A DNA stretch of 39,179 nucleotides from an uncultured Verrucomicrobia subdivision 3 bacterium (GTDB lineage Bacteria; Verrucomicrobiota; Verrucomicrobiia; Limisphaerales; UBA11358). Of the stretch, positions 8,762 to 17,750 are shown one piece after another. Location of the stretch: positions 1 to 39,179 of the forward strand of contig CAIQKM010000002.1 of assembly GCA_903872345.1 (NCBI GenBank), read 5' to 3'. The notes beneath the pieces were generated by a model. The model had not been told where the DNA came from. It saw only the letters and a list, made by a program, of their open reading frames with translations, and ran no database searches. The position numbers and the translations under genes were made by a program. Every line of letters starts with the position of its first letter. Positions within the stretch are counted from its first letter, which is position 1.

Positions 8762-11700
8762 TCATTCTGAAAGAACCCGGTAGAAGCCGGTGACGTTGGT
8801 CTGGCGCGCGGCATTTGTATCCACAAAACTGTTGAGAGCACTGCCGGCTGACAACGTGGCGATAGTTTGCCAACCGGCACCCAGTCGGGATGTCCATTGC
8901 ACCTTGAAATCATTCGCCGCCGCACCCGTCCATTGGAATCGCACCCCGGTGCTCGCCGCCGATATGCCACCGATTTGCGGATGGTTGTCGCTGGCGGGCA
9001 CCCGGCCAATGCGCCCCGTGTCCGGCACCACTCCCGCCGTGATTTGCACTTCATCAATAAATCCAAGAAATGTCTCGGGATTCACACTGACCGGATAGGT
9101 GTTTCGCCCCAAAAACAAATTACCGTTGTCGGTGGCGGGCAACGGCAGAAAGCTGGCGGGCAACTGATTCGTGGCATTGGCCTGTGTTCCATCCTGATTT
9201 GCTATCGTCAGTCGCAACTGGCCGGCGCCCCCGCCCGCCGGGTCACAAACCGCCAACAGGTAATGCCATTGGCCGTCCGCGTAATTAGTACCCGTCAGGC
9301 TGGCATAGTTGGTTTGTACCAGAACGCTGTTCGCCACGGCCAAGCGCAACCCACCAGGCCCAGCAACATTCAAGTCGATACCATAGCGAAACGTTTGCCC
9401 GGTGTCAGTCCCCTGAGACAGCAATTGCATCGGCCCAGCCGAACTGCGGTTGCCGTCCGTCTTGAAGAACAGCTCAAGGGAAAACGCCCCGGTGAAATCC
9501 AACTCATCGCCATATTGGTCCTGAGGAAAGAAGAGGCAACCATCCACATTCGTGATGGCTGCCGCATTATAAGAGAAATTCCCCGCGTTGTGTCCATTAA
9601 CGAACATGGCCGCAGGCGCAACATTCGTGGCAAGTGTCACCGGGCCGCCGGTTAAACCGTTGAAGGTGATCAAATCATCAATGGTGGCGGGTAGTGTCCC
9701 GGTGGTATAGTTTCCTTGCCCGCTGTTGGTATCAGTATCCGCGATACCCGGCCAGGTCGGAACCCCCTCATTATTGGGGGCAACAATTTGCGCTTCCATC
9801 CGCCAGTAAGCCAACGCGGAAGGCTCATTTACTGTAAGCTTCGCCACATTGCTCGTCACCGCGCCTGCGATGTTGGTGATGACCACAATGTAATTGGCGT
9901 TGGTCGGCTCGAAGGGCAACACGGTCAAAGCATTATTCGTCGCTCCGGCGAGCGGTTGGCCGTTGCAGAACCATTGGTACGCAAATGGCACGCTGGTTCC
10001 GGTGGCGGTGACAGTGAAGGTGGCCGAACGGCCGGCATTCGTGGTGATGGTCGGACCGGGTTGTGTGGCAATATACGGCGGCATGGCCGGCCAGGCGGAT
10101 CCCAGATTATATAGGCTCAAGGACAACAACTGTGCACCCTGACCGGTCGCCACCAATTCCACGGGCTGCGGTCCGGACACCGGGGTTACGCTCATAGGCA
10201 TATAGACCAGCCCATGGTTGGCGTAGATTTCAAGCATCCCACGATCTACCAAGAGTTGCAAGTTTACCATTCCGTTGCTGGGAGCCAATGGCTGGCTTAA
10301 TCCCGCGCAAGTGATTTGCTGGCCCAGGTTATCATAGACCAAGGTTGTTCCGGCAACGGACAGGGATACGTTGGTCGCGGTCCCCGGGGCGAATTGCGTA
10401 TCCAACTCATAGGCCTCACGCGAGACGCCCGACAGGACATTCACACCGTTGGTTAATGCCTGCGACGGCCAGGTGTTCGTGCTGATTCGCAGATTGGCAA
10501 GTTCATTCACGGGGTTGGCAAACAACTTGGGCGCGCCAGCGGTGGATTGCAAGGTTAACGAGATCGGGAAGGTCATCGAATTGTTAAAAGGCATGTTGGG
10601 ATAATTATTGCCATTCGCCCATGCCATGAGAATGCGGCGGCCATCCGCTGCCGGAATATTGTTGAAAGTTTGGGCGGCGTAAAAATTATTACCGCCGTTC
10701 AATCTCAAGGGCCCCCATTGTGGGGTGAACATATTTCCGTCGAATTGACCGCCGTAATAACTGCCACCGCCGGCCCAAAAGATCCAGACTAGGTCATTCG
10801 TGTTTCCATCCAATGGCAGCGGGAACAATTCGGGACATTCGCTCAAACCCGGAAACGTAAAGGTGGATGTTTGCGTCCACTGGCGAAGATCAGTGGAAGA
10901 AAAGAATCCGAAGTCATTATTGTTAAGGTACAGGGCGATGACCCATTTGTTGCCCGGCGCATACCAGATGACTTTGGGATCGCGATTGTCTCCTTCGATG
11001 TTGGGAATGACCGGGTTGTTTGGGTATTTCGTCCACGTTTGCCCATAATCCGAACTGTAAGCCAGGCCCTGAGTAAACGGCTGTCCGGTGGACATCCGAT
11101 TGCCTCCGCCAGCCGCGCAGAAAAATGCTACCAACGCATTGGTGCCAAAACCGGCTGAATTGTTCCAATCCACAATGGTCGAACCGGAAAACTCCGTGCC
11201 AAGATCATCAGGATACAACGCCTCGGGCAGTTCGGCCCAGTGAACCAAATCGCCGCTCACCGCATTGCCCCAGTGCATGTTACCCCACGCTGTGCCGTAC
11301 GGATTGTGCTGGTAACAATAATGATACTGTCCGTTAGCGTACACCATGCCATTCGCATCATTCACCCATCCGCGCCGCGCCGAATAATGATAGATGGGGC
11401 GCAACGATTCTTGGTAAATGGGTGCCGCACTCATGATGTTACTGGCTTGAACGAATTGTGTGAGTTGGTTCGTGGTGGCCAGCAGTGAATCAATTCGCAC
11501 CTGCACCTCTTGCGACTGAAACGGCGCCAAGTCTACGAACACATTGTAATCCGGGGACGCCCCGCCGGCAGCGAGGTTAATGTCAAATTCGCGGGCCACG
11601 ATGCCGTTGGTGATTAATTCCACCAGATGATTGCTGGCGCTAAACTGAACGGGAAGATTCAGATACCGCTGGCTGGCCAAGAACACCCCGGCCAGCGATT

Positions 11701-12256
11701 GATCCGTCTCCGTGATTTGATCCACATTGATGTGTCCCCAGCCGCCCGTATAGGAGTCCACAATTTGGAGCTGTGCCATTTGCCCGGTCAGCGCGCTGAC
11801 ATTCCACTGCAACCAGTCCAGATTCTCGCGATCCCCCAGGCCCACCGCCGAACGCACCACCCGTCCGCCGACCATCAGGTTGAGGCAGGTCTGGCCCGGA
11901 TGATTTCCCCCGCCAATCAGAAATCGAAGATAGTTCCGCTGGATTAAAAATTCCGGCGATGTCAGCGTCCCGGTGGTGCCGTCGCCATTCAGGTAGGTGT
12001 TGACCAAACCATTTCCCAGATAACCCGTAACGGCCTGTTGATTCGGCAGGGAGCCTTGAGCCGGACCGCCGCCAAAACAGTTTCCGTTCGCCGTCCACAC
12101 ACCGCCCGGCAGCCAAGCATAATTTGTCTGCTCAAAATTCGCCAGCAAAATGTCTTGGGCCGAAAGCCATCCGCAGCCGCCCACCCATCCTATGACAAAC
12201 AGGCATACCCGTATGAAGGAACGCAGCCATCTTCGCAAAAGTCTAGTCGCTTCCAT
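8762..12256 (-). CDS. Secreted GH32 fructan hydrolase with LamG module
   Basis: A 1164-residue levanase/inulinase-type enzyme, expected to hydrolyse beta-fructofuranosyl links in fructan outside the cytoplasm. Signal peptide: RRWLRS then a hydrophobic core, cleaved near WLSAQ (residue 34). Order: galactose-binding-like module (about 35-185, ending GGWGHINVDQI), DUF4980-like region (190-285), GH32 catalytic domain with NDANG (nucleophile D300), NRDPK (stabiliser D426) and ECPE (acid/base E473), GH32 beta-sandwich to about 720, Ig-like domain (725-806), LamG module (810-1075), tail. The Pro of NDPNG is Ala and the Asp of ECPD is Glu, but all three catalytic carboxylates are present. It begins 13 nt after the stop of the first GH32 gene, so it is in the same operon. 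The LamG and Ig parts probably attach the enzyme to substrate or cell surface. Exact linkage preference cannot be read from the sequence. Confidence 0.9.
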   Translation of the reverse strand: MEATRLLRRWLRSFIRVCLFVIGWVGGCGWLSAQDILLANFEQTNYAWLPGGVWTANGNCFGGGPAQGSLPNQQAVTGYLGNGLVNTYLNGDGTTGTLTSPEFLIQRNYLRFLIGGGNHPGQTCLNLMVGGRVVRSAVGLGDRENLDWLQWNVSALTGQMAQLQIVDSYTGGWGHINVDQITETDQSLAGVFLASQRYLNLPVQFSASNHLVELITNGIVAREFDINLAAGGASPDYNVFVDLAPFQSQEVQVRIDSLLATTNQLTQFVQASNIMSAAPIYQESLRPIYHYSARRGWVNDANGMVYANGQYHYCYQHNPYGTAWGNMHWGNAVSGDLVHWAELPEALYPDDLGTEFSGSTIVDWNNSAGFGTNALVAFFCAAGGGNRMSTGQPFTQGLAYSSDYGQTWTKYPNNPVIPNIEGDNRDPKVIWYAPGNKWVIALYLNNNDFGFFSSTDLRQWTQTSTFTFPGLSECPELFPLPLDGNTNDLVWIFWAGGGSYYGGQFDGNMFTPQWGPLRLNGGNNFYAAQTFNNIPAADGRRILMAWANGNNYPNMPFNNSMTFPISLTLQSTAGAPKLFANPVNELANLRISTNTWPSQALTNGVNVLSGVSREAYELDTQFAPGTATNVSLSVAGTTLVYDNLGQQITCAGLSQPLAPSNGMVNLQLLVDRGMLEIYANHGLVYMPMSVTPVSGPQPVELVATGQGAQLLSLSLYNLGSAWPAMPPYIATQPGPTITTNAGRSATFTVTATGTSVPFAYQWFCNGQPLAGATNNALTVLPFEPTNANYIVVITNIAGAVTSNVAKLTVNEPSALAYWRMEAQIVAPNNEGVPTWPGIADTDTNSGQGNYTTGTLPATIDDLITFNGLTGGPVTLATNVAPAAMFVNGHNAGNFSYNAAAITNVDGCLFFPQDQYGDELDFTGAFSLELFFKTDGNRSSAGPMQLLSQGTDTGQTFRYGIDLNVAGPGGLRLAVANSVLVQTNYASLTGTNYADGQWHYLLAVCDPAGGGAGQLRLTIANQDGTQANATNQLPASFLPLPATDNGNLFLGRNTYPVSVNPETFLGFIDEVQITAGVVPDTGRIGRVPASDNHPQIGGISAASTGVRFQWTGAAANDFKVQWTSRLGAGWQTIATLSAGSALNSFVDTNAARQTNVTGFYRVLSE

Positions 12257-12269
12257 AGTTGCGACCGAC

Positions 12270-14345
12270 CTATTTCCAACACGATTTCAACGTCCACACG
12301 TTGAGCGAATTTATTTTCGCTCGGTTTGAAGTCCCGAAAAATTCCACGTTGCGACTATCAGCCGCTGGGAACACCAAAGCCGTGAACAATCGATCACCGT
12401 TATTGACGAATACTTCAACCGAGCCGGCGTCCACCCAGATGTCCAAGCTCACCCGCTCAGTGGCCTTCGCCAGCGGGGCGCTGTAGACACCAGAGAATTT
12501 TGGATCGAAATTAGCGTTGCCGGATTGGGTGCGGTTCACAAAAACCTGACCGTTGTCACGATTAACGCCGATCACCGTCGCCTCGTGTGCGCCCTGCAAG
12601 ACTTTCACTCCTTGGACACCGGTCGTTGATGGTTGTAAATCAAACTTAAGTTCAAGTTGCTGACCGGCAATGTGATTATGGGTAATCCAAGCATTGGCTG
12701 CGGACACATCGCTACTTTGGAGAACGAAATGTTTCTCACGGAGATACTCCACCTCCCGGGCCGGTTTCTGTACCAGCAAGATTTCACTACCGACCTTGCG
12801 TAAGCCCACTTCACGGGGAATGGACATCGTGCTGCGCCAAGTTGAGGTGGGAACCTCCTGCCCATATTCCCAATTATTCATCCAGCCGATCCAAAGCCGA
12901 CGGCCGTCTGATTTCGGAATATCACTCCAGGAAACAGCCGCATAATAATCCGGGCCGTAATCAAACCATTGCGCCGCTTCCGAGGCGGCATGGGCGGGCG
13001 CATCCGCCAGCATGATCTGATCAACGCTAATATGCCCCCAGCCGCCCGTGGCCTGATCCACAATTTGCAGGGTCGCCTGCTGGTTTAGAAACTCGCGCAC
13101 GTCCCACGAACGCCACGCCAGCCGCTCGCTGTCCTGACCCGAGGCCGTGCGAACCACTTTGCCCGCCACCAGCAAATCCATGCGCGTCTCCTTTTGGGAA
13201 CCGCCGCCGATTAGAAAATTCAAGTATGGCCTGGAGATGGTAAGCGCGGGCGAGGTGAGCGTGCCTGTAGTGGCATCGCCATGATAATAGCTGTTTACCA
13301 ACCCATGACCGACATAGCCATCCACTGGATTTTGGTCCGCCAATCGACCAGTCGCCGGACCGGGACCAAAAGCCTCGCCAGTGGTCTTCCAAGCACCGTA
13401 ATCCGGGCCTTCAAAATCCGCGATGACTGGGCCGGGCGGAACAAATTCCGGCTCTGCCTGCGGATGACTGTGGGCATCCGCAATGAAACGCGTGCCATCA
13501 AACTGGCCAATGAAATATTGCCCCCCCGAACCGCCGGCCACGCTGCCCGGATTGATGTTCACGGCCAGAACCCAGCGCCGCTCATCCGTGCCTTCCACCG
13601 GCAGCTCAAACAAATCCGGACATTCCCACACGCCGCCCGTCGCTCCCGCCGGGCCGAACTGACTCAGCAGCTTCCAGTCTTTTAGATTGGAAGAACCATA
13701 AAAGCAAACCTTGTGTTCCGCCGAAAGCGAAACCGTCATGATCCATTGGTGCGAAGGTTCATACCACTGCACTTTCGGATCGCGAAAATCTTTTGAGTGC
13801 CGGTCAATCACCGGATTGCCGACATATTTCGTCCAAGTACGGCCCTTGTCATTGCTGTAAGCGATGCATTCGAACTGCGTGCCGTCGCCGTTTGCGCGGC
13901 AGCCGGTGTAGATGGCTACGAGTGGCGGTTTGCCGTCCTTGCCGAAGCCGCTGGAATTGTGCCAGTCCACCACCGCGCTACCGGAGAAAATCATCATTCC
14001 ATCGGCCTCCGCCAGTGCGAGCGGCAGATGTTTCCAATGAATCAGATCGTGGCTTACGGCATGGCCCCAACTCATGTGCCCCCACGTATTCCCGAAGGGA
14101 TTAAATTGGTAAAACAGGTGATATTCGCCCTGGTAGAATACGAGCCCGTTGGGGTCGTTCATCCAATGTGCTTGCGGGGTAAAATGATATTGGGGGCGGA
14201 GTGGCTCACCGTAATAACCGGTCAGCGGGCCGGATTCCCCGGCGGTAATGGTCCCGGCAAAGCAGCCCAGACTGGCGGTTAGTAGGAGGGGTAGTTGCGG
14301 CAAAAGGCGCACGGCCGGCGCGATGGGATGATCATGAGCTTTCAT
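12270..14345 (-). CDS. GH32 levanase/fructanase with inserted binding module
   Basis: A 691-residue GH32 enzyme, the most canonical of the three: WMNDPNG (nucleophile D64), FRDPK (D189) and ECPD (acid/base E241) are all intact. The N-terminal signal peptide covers about the first 35 residues (LLPQLPLLLTASLGCFAG). The five-bladed propeller is split: after the strand GQYFIGQFDGTRF, a module of about 140 residues (310-448, DFEGPDYGAW to SVDQIMLAD) is inserted, and the propeller then resumes at WFDYGPDYYAAVSW. The same module stands at the N-terminus of the two following paralogues. The C-terminal GH32 beta-sandwich runs to the end, and no LamG or Ig domain follows. Its ATG overlaps the fructokinase stop (ATGA, 4 nt), indicating translational coupling. 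The predicted job is exo-type release of fructose from levan, inulin or sucrose, feeding the adjacent transporter and kinase. The substrate is inferred. Confidence 0.93.
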   Translation of the reverse strand: MKAHDHPIAPAVRLLPQLPLLLTASLGCFAGTITAGESGPLTGYYGEPLRPQYHFTPQAHWMNDPNGLVFYQGEYHLFYQFNPFGNTWGHMSWGHAVSHDLIHWKHLPLALAEADGMMIFSGSAVVDWHNSSGFGKDGKPPLVAIYTGCRANGDGTQFECIAYSNDKGRTWTKYVGNPVIDRHSKDFRDPKVQWYEPSHQWIMTVSLSAEHKVCFYGSSNLKDWKLLSQFGPAGATGGVWECPDLFELPVEGTDERRWVLAVNINPGSVAGGSGGQYFIGQFDGTRFIADAHSHPQAEPEFVPPGPVIADFEGPDYGAWKTTGEAFGPGPATGRLADQNPVDGYVGHGLVNSYYHGDATTGTLTSPALTISRPYLNFLIGGGSQKETRMDLLVAGKVVRTASGQDSERLAWRSWDVREFLNQQATLQIVDQATGGWGHISVDQIMLADAPAHAASEAAQWFDYGPDYYAAVSWSDIPKSDGRRLWIGWMNNWEYGQEVPTSTWRSTMSIPREVGLRKVGSEILLVQKPAREVEYLREKHFVLQSSDVSAANAWITHNHIAGQQLELKFDLQPSTTGVQGVKVLQGAHEATVIGVNRDNGQVFVNRTQSGNANFDPKFSGVYSAPLAKATERVSLDIWVDAGSVEVFVNNGDRLFTALVFPAADSRNVEFFGTSNRAKINSLNVWTLKSCWK

Positions 14346-15286
14346 GTGGATTGCTTTTCAGTTGGCGGCGAAAATGTTTCCGGCTCTGCCACCTCCGGCC
14401 GGCGAGCAAACCGCCCGGAATACTGTTTGGGCAACGGTGGGGTAGCTCCGGGACAGGTGCAGACATAACGGGCCACTTCATCTGCCAAAAGATGAATTTC
14501 ATGGAGTGGCAGGCGACCCAGCAAGCCCATTACCAAAGCAGCGGTGAACGCATCGCCGGCCCCCACCGTATCCACCACTAGACTTGGAATCGTCCCGCAA
14601 TCGGACCATTCGCCCGACTGGAAGAGCAGGCTGCCTTCCGGACCGCGCGTCAGGGCGACCACTTGCAACTGAAACCGTTGCGCGAGTGTTTCAATCTGAT
14701 TTTTGACCGGCCCGGCCAAGCTCAGCAACCGTGCCAATACCGGCAGTTCGGCGTCATTCAATTTGAGCACATTGGCGGCCAGCAGGGACTTTTCAATGAC
14801 CTCCTGAGAAAAATAATTTTGCCGGAGGTTAATGTCAAAAACCCGCAGGCAGTCCAGTGGAGCGGCGGCCAGCAACTGCTGAATCACCGAGCGCGAAGCC
14901 GGACTCCGTTGTGCCAAACTGCCGAAACAAATGGCGTTGGCGGTCTCCACCTCTCGGATCATCAGCGGGTTGAACTCCAGCCGGTCCCATGCCACATCCT
15001 CTTGAATAACGTAGTGGGGAACGCCGTCGCCATTGAGTCGGACAGTTACGGTTCCCGTAGGTGCTTGGGGATCCACCTGAACCATGCCCAAGGACAGTCC
15101 GGCCAGGGCGAAACGCTCCTCCACCTCGCGACCAAGCTGGTCCCGGCCAATCCGGGTAATGACTCCGCCGTGGGCACCCAAGGCGCGGGCGTGACAGGCG
15201 AAATTCGCCGGGGCTCCGCCCAATTGCGGACCCTCCGGGAACATATCCCACAGGACTTCGCCAATTCCGATGACTTTAAAACGCAT
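14342..15286 (-). CDS. PfkB-family fructokinase
   Basis: A 314-residue cytoplasmic sugar kinase that should phosphorylate fructose with ATP to fructose 6-phosphate. Family marks: the N-terminal strand and substrate loop GIGEVLWDMFPEGPQLGGAP, the conserved GGAPANFACHARALG helix, NLRQNYFS in the middle, and the C-terminal PfkB signature DTVGAGDAF with catalytic base D245. Length fits the family, although the last 20 residues (after RRPEVAEP) form an extra polar tail. It lies between the sugar transporter (33 nt upstream) and a GH32 fructanase with which it overlaps by 4 nt. This context favours fructose over other PfkB substrates such as ribokinase or KDG-kinase sugars. No convincing Shine-Dalgarno sequence precedes the ATG. 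Confidence 0.88.
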   Translation of the reverse strand: MRFKVIGIGEVLWDMFPEGPQLGGAPANFACHARALGAHGGVITRIGRDQLGREVEERFALAGLSLGMVQVDPQAPTGTVTVRLNGDGVPHYVIQEDVAWDRLEFNPLMIREVETANAICFGSLAQRSPASRSVIQQLLAAAPLDCLRVFDINLRQNYFSQEVIEKSLLAANVLKLNDAELPVLARLLSLAGPVKNQIETLAQRFQLQVVALTRGPEGSLLFQSGEWSDCGTIPSLVVDTVGAGDAFTAALVMGLLGRLPLHEIHLLADEVARYVCTCPGATPPLPKQYSGRFARRPEVAEPETFSPPTEKQST

Positions 15287-15319
15287 GTTGATGAATCTAA
15301 GGTGACGCGGCCGGAACTT

Positions 15320-16693
15320 TTAAAACCCCAGCTTTTTTTGCATTTGTTCCAGGGGAACGCCTTTGGTTTCGGGCACCATGGTTTTCACCCAGATCAGTTG
15401 CAGTAACATCATGAAAGCGAAAAAGGCAAACACATAGCCGGGTGGAAATGCGGCAACCATCTTCGGAAAAAAGGTGGTAAGTAACGCGGCAAAAACCCAA
15501 TGTGTGGAACTGCCGAGCGTCTGGCCTTCGGCACGCTGGCGGTTGGGGAAAATTTCCGAAATAAACACCCAGATCACCGCGCCCTGGCCGACGGCGTGCG
15601 CGGCGATGAAGGCAAAGATACAAGCCGGGACGATGGCGTAATGCTGCGTGAAGAAAGCCCACGAGGTGAGGCCGAGCGAAATGATATAGCCGAACGAACC
15701 GATAAACAGCAGCGTGCGGCGGCCCAGCTTGTCAATCAGCCACAGGCCGACAAACGTGAAGAGCAGATTCGTGACGCCGATGCCGACAGATTGCAGCAAT
15801 GCGGCATTGGCGCCCAGGCCGGTCATTTCAAAAATGCGCGGTGCGAAATAGAGAATCGCATTGATGCCGGAAAGCTGGTTGAAAAATGCAATCAGGAACG
15901 CGAGGAAGATGGGCACGCGCAGACGCCAGGTCCAAAATTTGTCCGAACCGACGCGCTCGGACGACGCGACGAGGATCGCATCGGCATCCGCCTCAATTTG
16001 GGCATCGGTGGCTTCCGGTTCGACAAGTTTCAGAACTTTTACACCAGCGGCTCGGTCGCCTTTGCGGCTGATAAGCCAGCGCGGACTTTCCGGAATCGCG
16101 CAGCACATCACTGTGTAGATAAGGGAGGGAATCGCCGCGACGCCTAGCATCCAGCGCCAGGCATTATCACCGATACCCGCGAGTAGAGCATTGGAGGCAA
16201 AGGCGATAAGGATGCCGAAAACGATGTTAAATTGGAACATGCCCGCGAGGCGTCCACGATACGGTGGGGGCGAGATTTCCGAAATATAAAGCGGCGCGGC
16301 CACCGTGGAAATGCCGATACCGATGCCGCCAATGACGCGTGCCATGATGAAGATAGTGACGTTATTGGCAAATGCACACCCCACCGCCGAGATGACGTAG
16401 AGTACACCTATGCTTAATAACGTTTTTTTGCGCCCCAAAAAATCAGTTGGCAGTCCGCCAAACAAAGAACCAAGCACGGTGCCGTACAGCGCGGAGGCAA
16501 TGGCGAAGCCGTGCAAGCCGGGGCTCAAACCCCATAAGGCCTGAATTTTCTGTTCGGCACCGGAAATGACTACCGTGTCAAAGCCGAATAGGAAGCCAGC
16601 CAGCGCCGAAACAATGGCCCAGAAGAATATCCGGCGGTTGAAAACCGGCAGATTGCCGGGGGTATCCATTGTGGATGGTTTTATGGAATTCAT
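15320..16693 (-). CDS. MFS sugar transporter (sugar porter family)
   Basis: A 457-residue inner-membrane protein with 12 predicted membrane helices, of the XylE/GLUT sugar porter family. Diagnostic motifs are in order: GFLFGFDTVVISG in helix 1, DFLGRKK after helix 2, RGRLAGMFQ near helix 4-5, PESPRWL after helix 6, QLSGINAILYFAP in helix 7, DKLGRR after helix 8 and VPETKG at the end. Such proteins take up hexoses or pentoses, usually with protons. Its place directly before a fructokinase and three GH32 enzymes points to fructose, perhaps also sucrose. An alternative start at codon 9 (MDTPGN) is possible, and neither start has a clear ribosome-binding site. It is probably the first gene of the core fructan operon, or continuous with the two genes upstream. 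Confidence 0.9.
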   Translation of the reverse strand: MNSIKPSTMDTPGNLPVFNRRIFFWAIVSALAGFLFGFDTVVISGAEQKIQALWGLSPGLHGFAIASALYGTVLGSLFGGLPTDFLGRKKTLLSIGVLYVISAVGCAFANNVTIFIMARVIGGIGIGISTVAAPLYISEISPPPYRGRLAGMFQFNIVFGILIAFASNALLAGIGDNAWRWMLGVAAIPSLIYTVMCCAIPESPRWLISRKGDRAAGVKVLKLVEPEATDAQIEADADAILVASSERVGSDKFWTWRLRVPIFLAFLIAFFNQLSGINAILYFAPRIFEMTGLGANAALLQSVGIGVTNLLFTFVGLWLIDKLGRRTLLFIGSFGYIISLGLTSWAFFTQHYAIVPACIFAFIAAHAVGQGAVIWVFISEIFPNRQRAEGQTLGSSTHWVFAALLTTFFPKMVAAFPPGYVFAFFAFMMLLQLIWVKTMVPETKGVPLEQMQKKLGF

Positions 16694-16803
16694 CTCAAAA
16701 ATTTTATCTGTACGAGACCGAAGTCAATAATGACCTATCGGCTGTTTTTCTGTTTTGCATTTCCGGTTCCTTAGCAAGACGTTTCAAGGTTTAAGCCGGT
16801 AAG

Positions 16804-17649
16804 TTAAATCTGCCCTGCTCGTTGAATCGGATCCCAATATTGAGAATTGATCATCCCTTGCGAGGACCCATTTTTGGGATCTGCTGGCGGATTGATATTG
16901 GCATCCTTTTTGGATTCGGCATGGCCGTCCGTAAATCCCACGTTACCAACACCGGGGAATTTGCCGGCGTTGTGCCGGATGGTATCAACCCCCTCGAACC
17001 CGGTTCCCGTGGCCGGATTCATACACGCGTCATACCACCACAAACTGGCGCTAGCTGAGACATCGGCCGGTTTTGGCTGTTTGTCGGCAAAAACCATGCA
17101 ATCGGTGGGGTGCAACACGGCACCACGCTTAAAACCAATCTGACTGCTATACGTCACCCGGCCGGCTGCGGTCGGGGCCGAGACCGAGTCACTGCCTGCC
17201 GCATTCGGCGAGCCATCTAGAAAATAAGAATTATAACCGTAACCAACCTGATTGAAATTAAAAGCCCAGTTCCAGGCCAATCCACTGGATAAAACGATCG
17301 CGCGATTAACCGCCGGATCGTGAAAGGACTGATAGTTGTTAGTGCTTCCATTGCTCATCAACGTCCCCCACCAGTTGGTCGCCTCATCTCCGGCATCCCA
17401 AACGCCAAGCGGGCCACCCAGTGCGGTCGGAAAGCGATCACCGTTGTCATCGGTATAAATCTGGCAAAGCAATGTCATCTGCTTCAAGTTATTAAGGCAG
17501 GCCAGCCGAACGGCTTTCTGCTTGGCTGAAGCCAGCGCCGGCAGCAACATGGCCGCTAGGATCGCGATGATGGCGATCACCACTAGCAACTCAATCAGGG
17601 TAAAGGCTCGACTAGTCCGGGGGCTATTCTGGGTGGCACGTGTTTTCAT
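16804..17649 (-). CDS. Prepilin-type secreted protein with H-X9-DG-like C-terminus
   Basis: A 281-residue protein of the large Verrucomicrobiota/Planctomycetota family that carries a type IV prepilin leader. The start at 17649-17647 ([14 protein letters not shown]) puts the leader [20 protein letters not shown] 14 residues in; the open frame extends 31 codons further upstream, but those residues are not leader-like. Prepilin peptidase is expected to cut before FTLIEL, and the hydrophobic helix would then anchor or assemble the protein. The long C-terminal domain ends with the family mark, RHNAGK followed by [10 protein letters not shown]. It sits between a LamG protein (101 nt upstream) and the sugar transporter (110 nt downstream), all on one strand. 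A role in presenting or secreting glycan-handling proteins is a guess from context. The molecular function of this family is not known to me. Confidence 0.85.
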   Translation of the reverse strand: MKTRATQNSPRTSRAFTLIELLVVIAIIAILAAMLLPALASAKQKAVRLACLNNLKQMTLLCQIYTDDNGDRFPTALGGPLGVWDAGDEATNWWGTLMSNGSTNNYQSFHDPAVNRAIVLSSGLAWNWAFNFNQVGYGYNSYFLDGSPNAAGSDSVSAPTAAGRVTYSSQIGFKRGAVLHPTDCMVFADKQPKPADVSASASLWWYDACMNPATGTGFEGVDTIRHNAGKFPGVGNVGFTDGHAESKKDANINPPADPKNGSSQGMINSQYWDPIQRAGQI

Positions 17650-17750
17650 AATTTTCTTTTTTGCGGTTACAAATCCAATCCAATTATTATCAGGGTAAAT
17701 AGCCGGCCGGCAGGTTGAAATCTGCCGGCCGGCTCCCCCCACAAGGCCGA

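Noticed and set aside
8755..9066. N-terminal 104 codons extending the third GH32 gene
   Set aside because: The extension lies inside the preceding GH32 gene, is Arg/Cys/Pro-rich, and would bury the signal peptide that begins at 8754.
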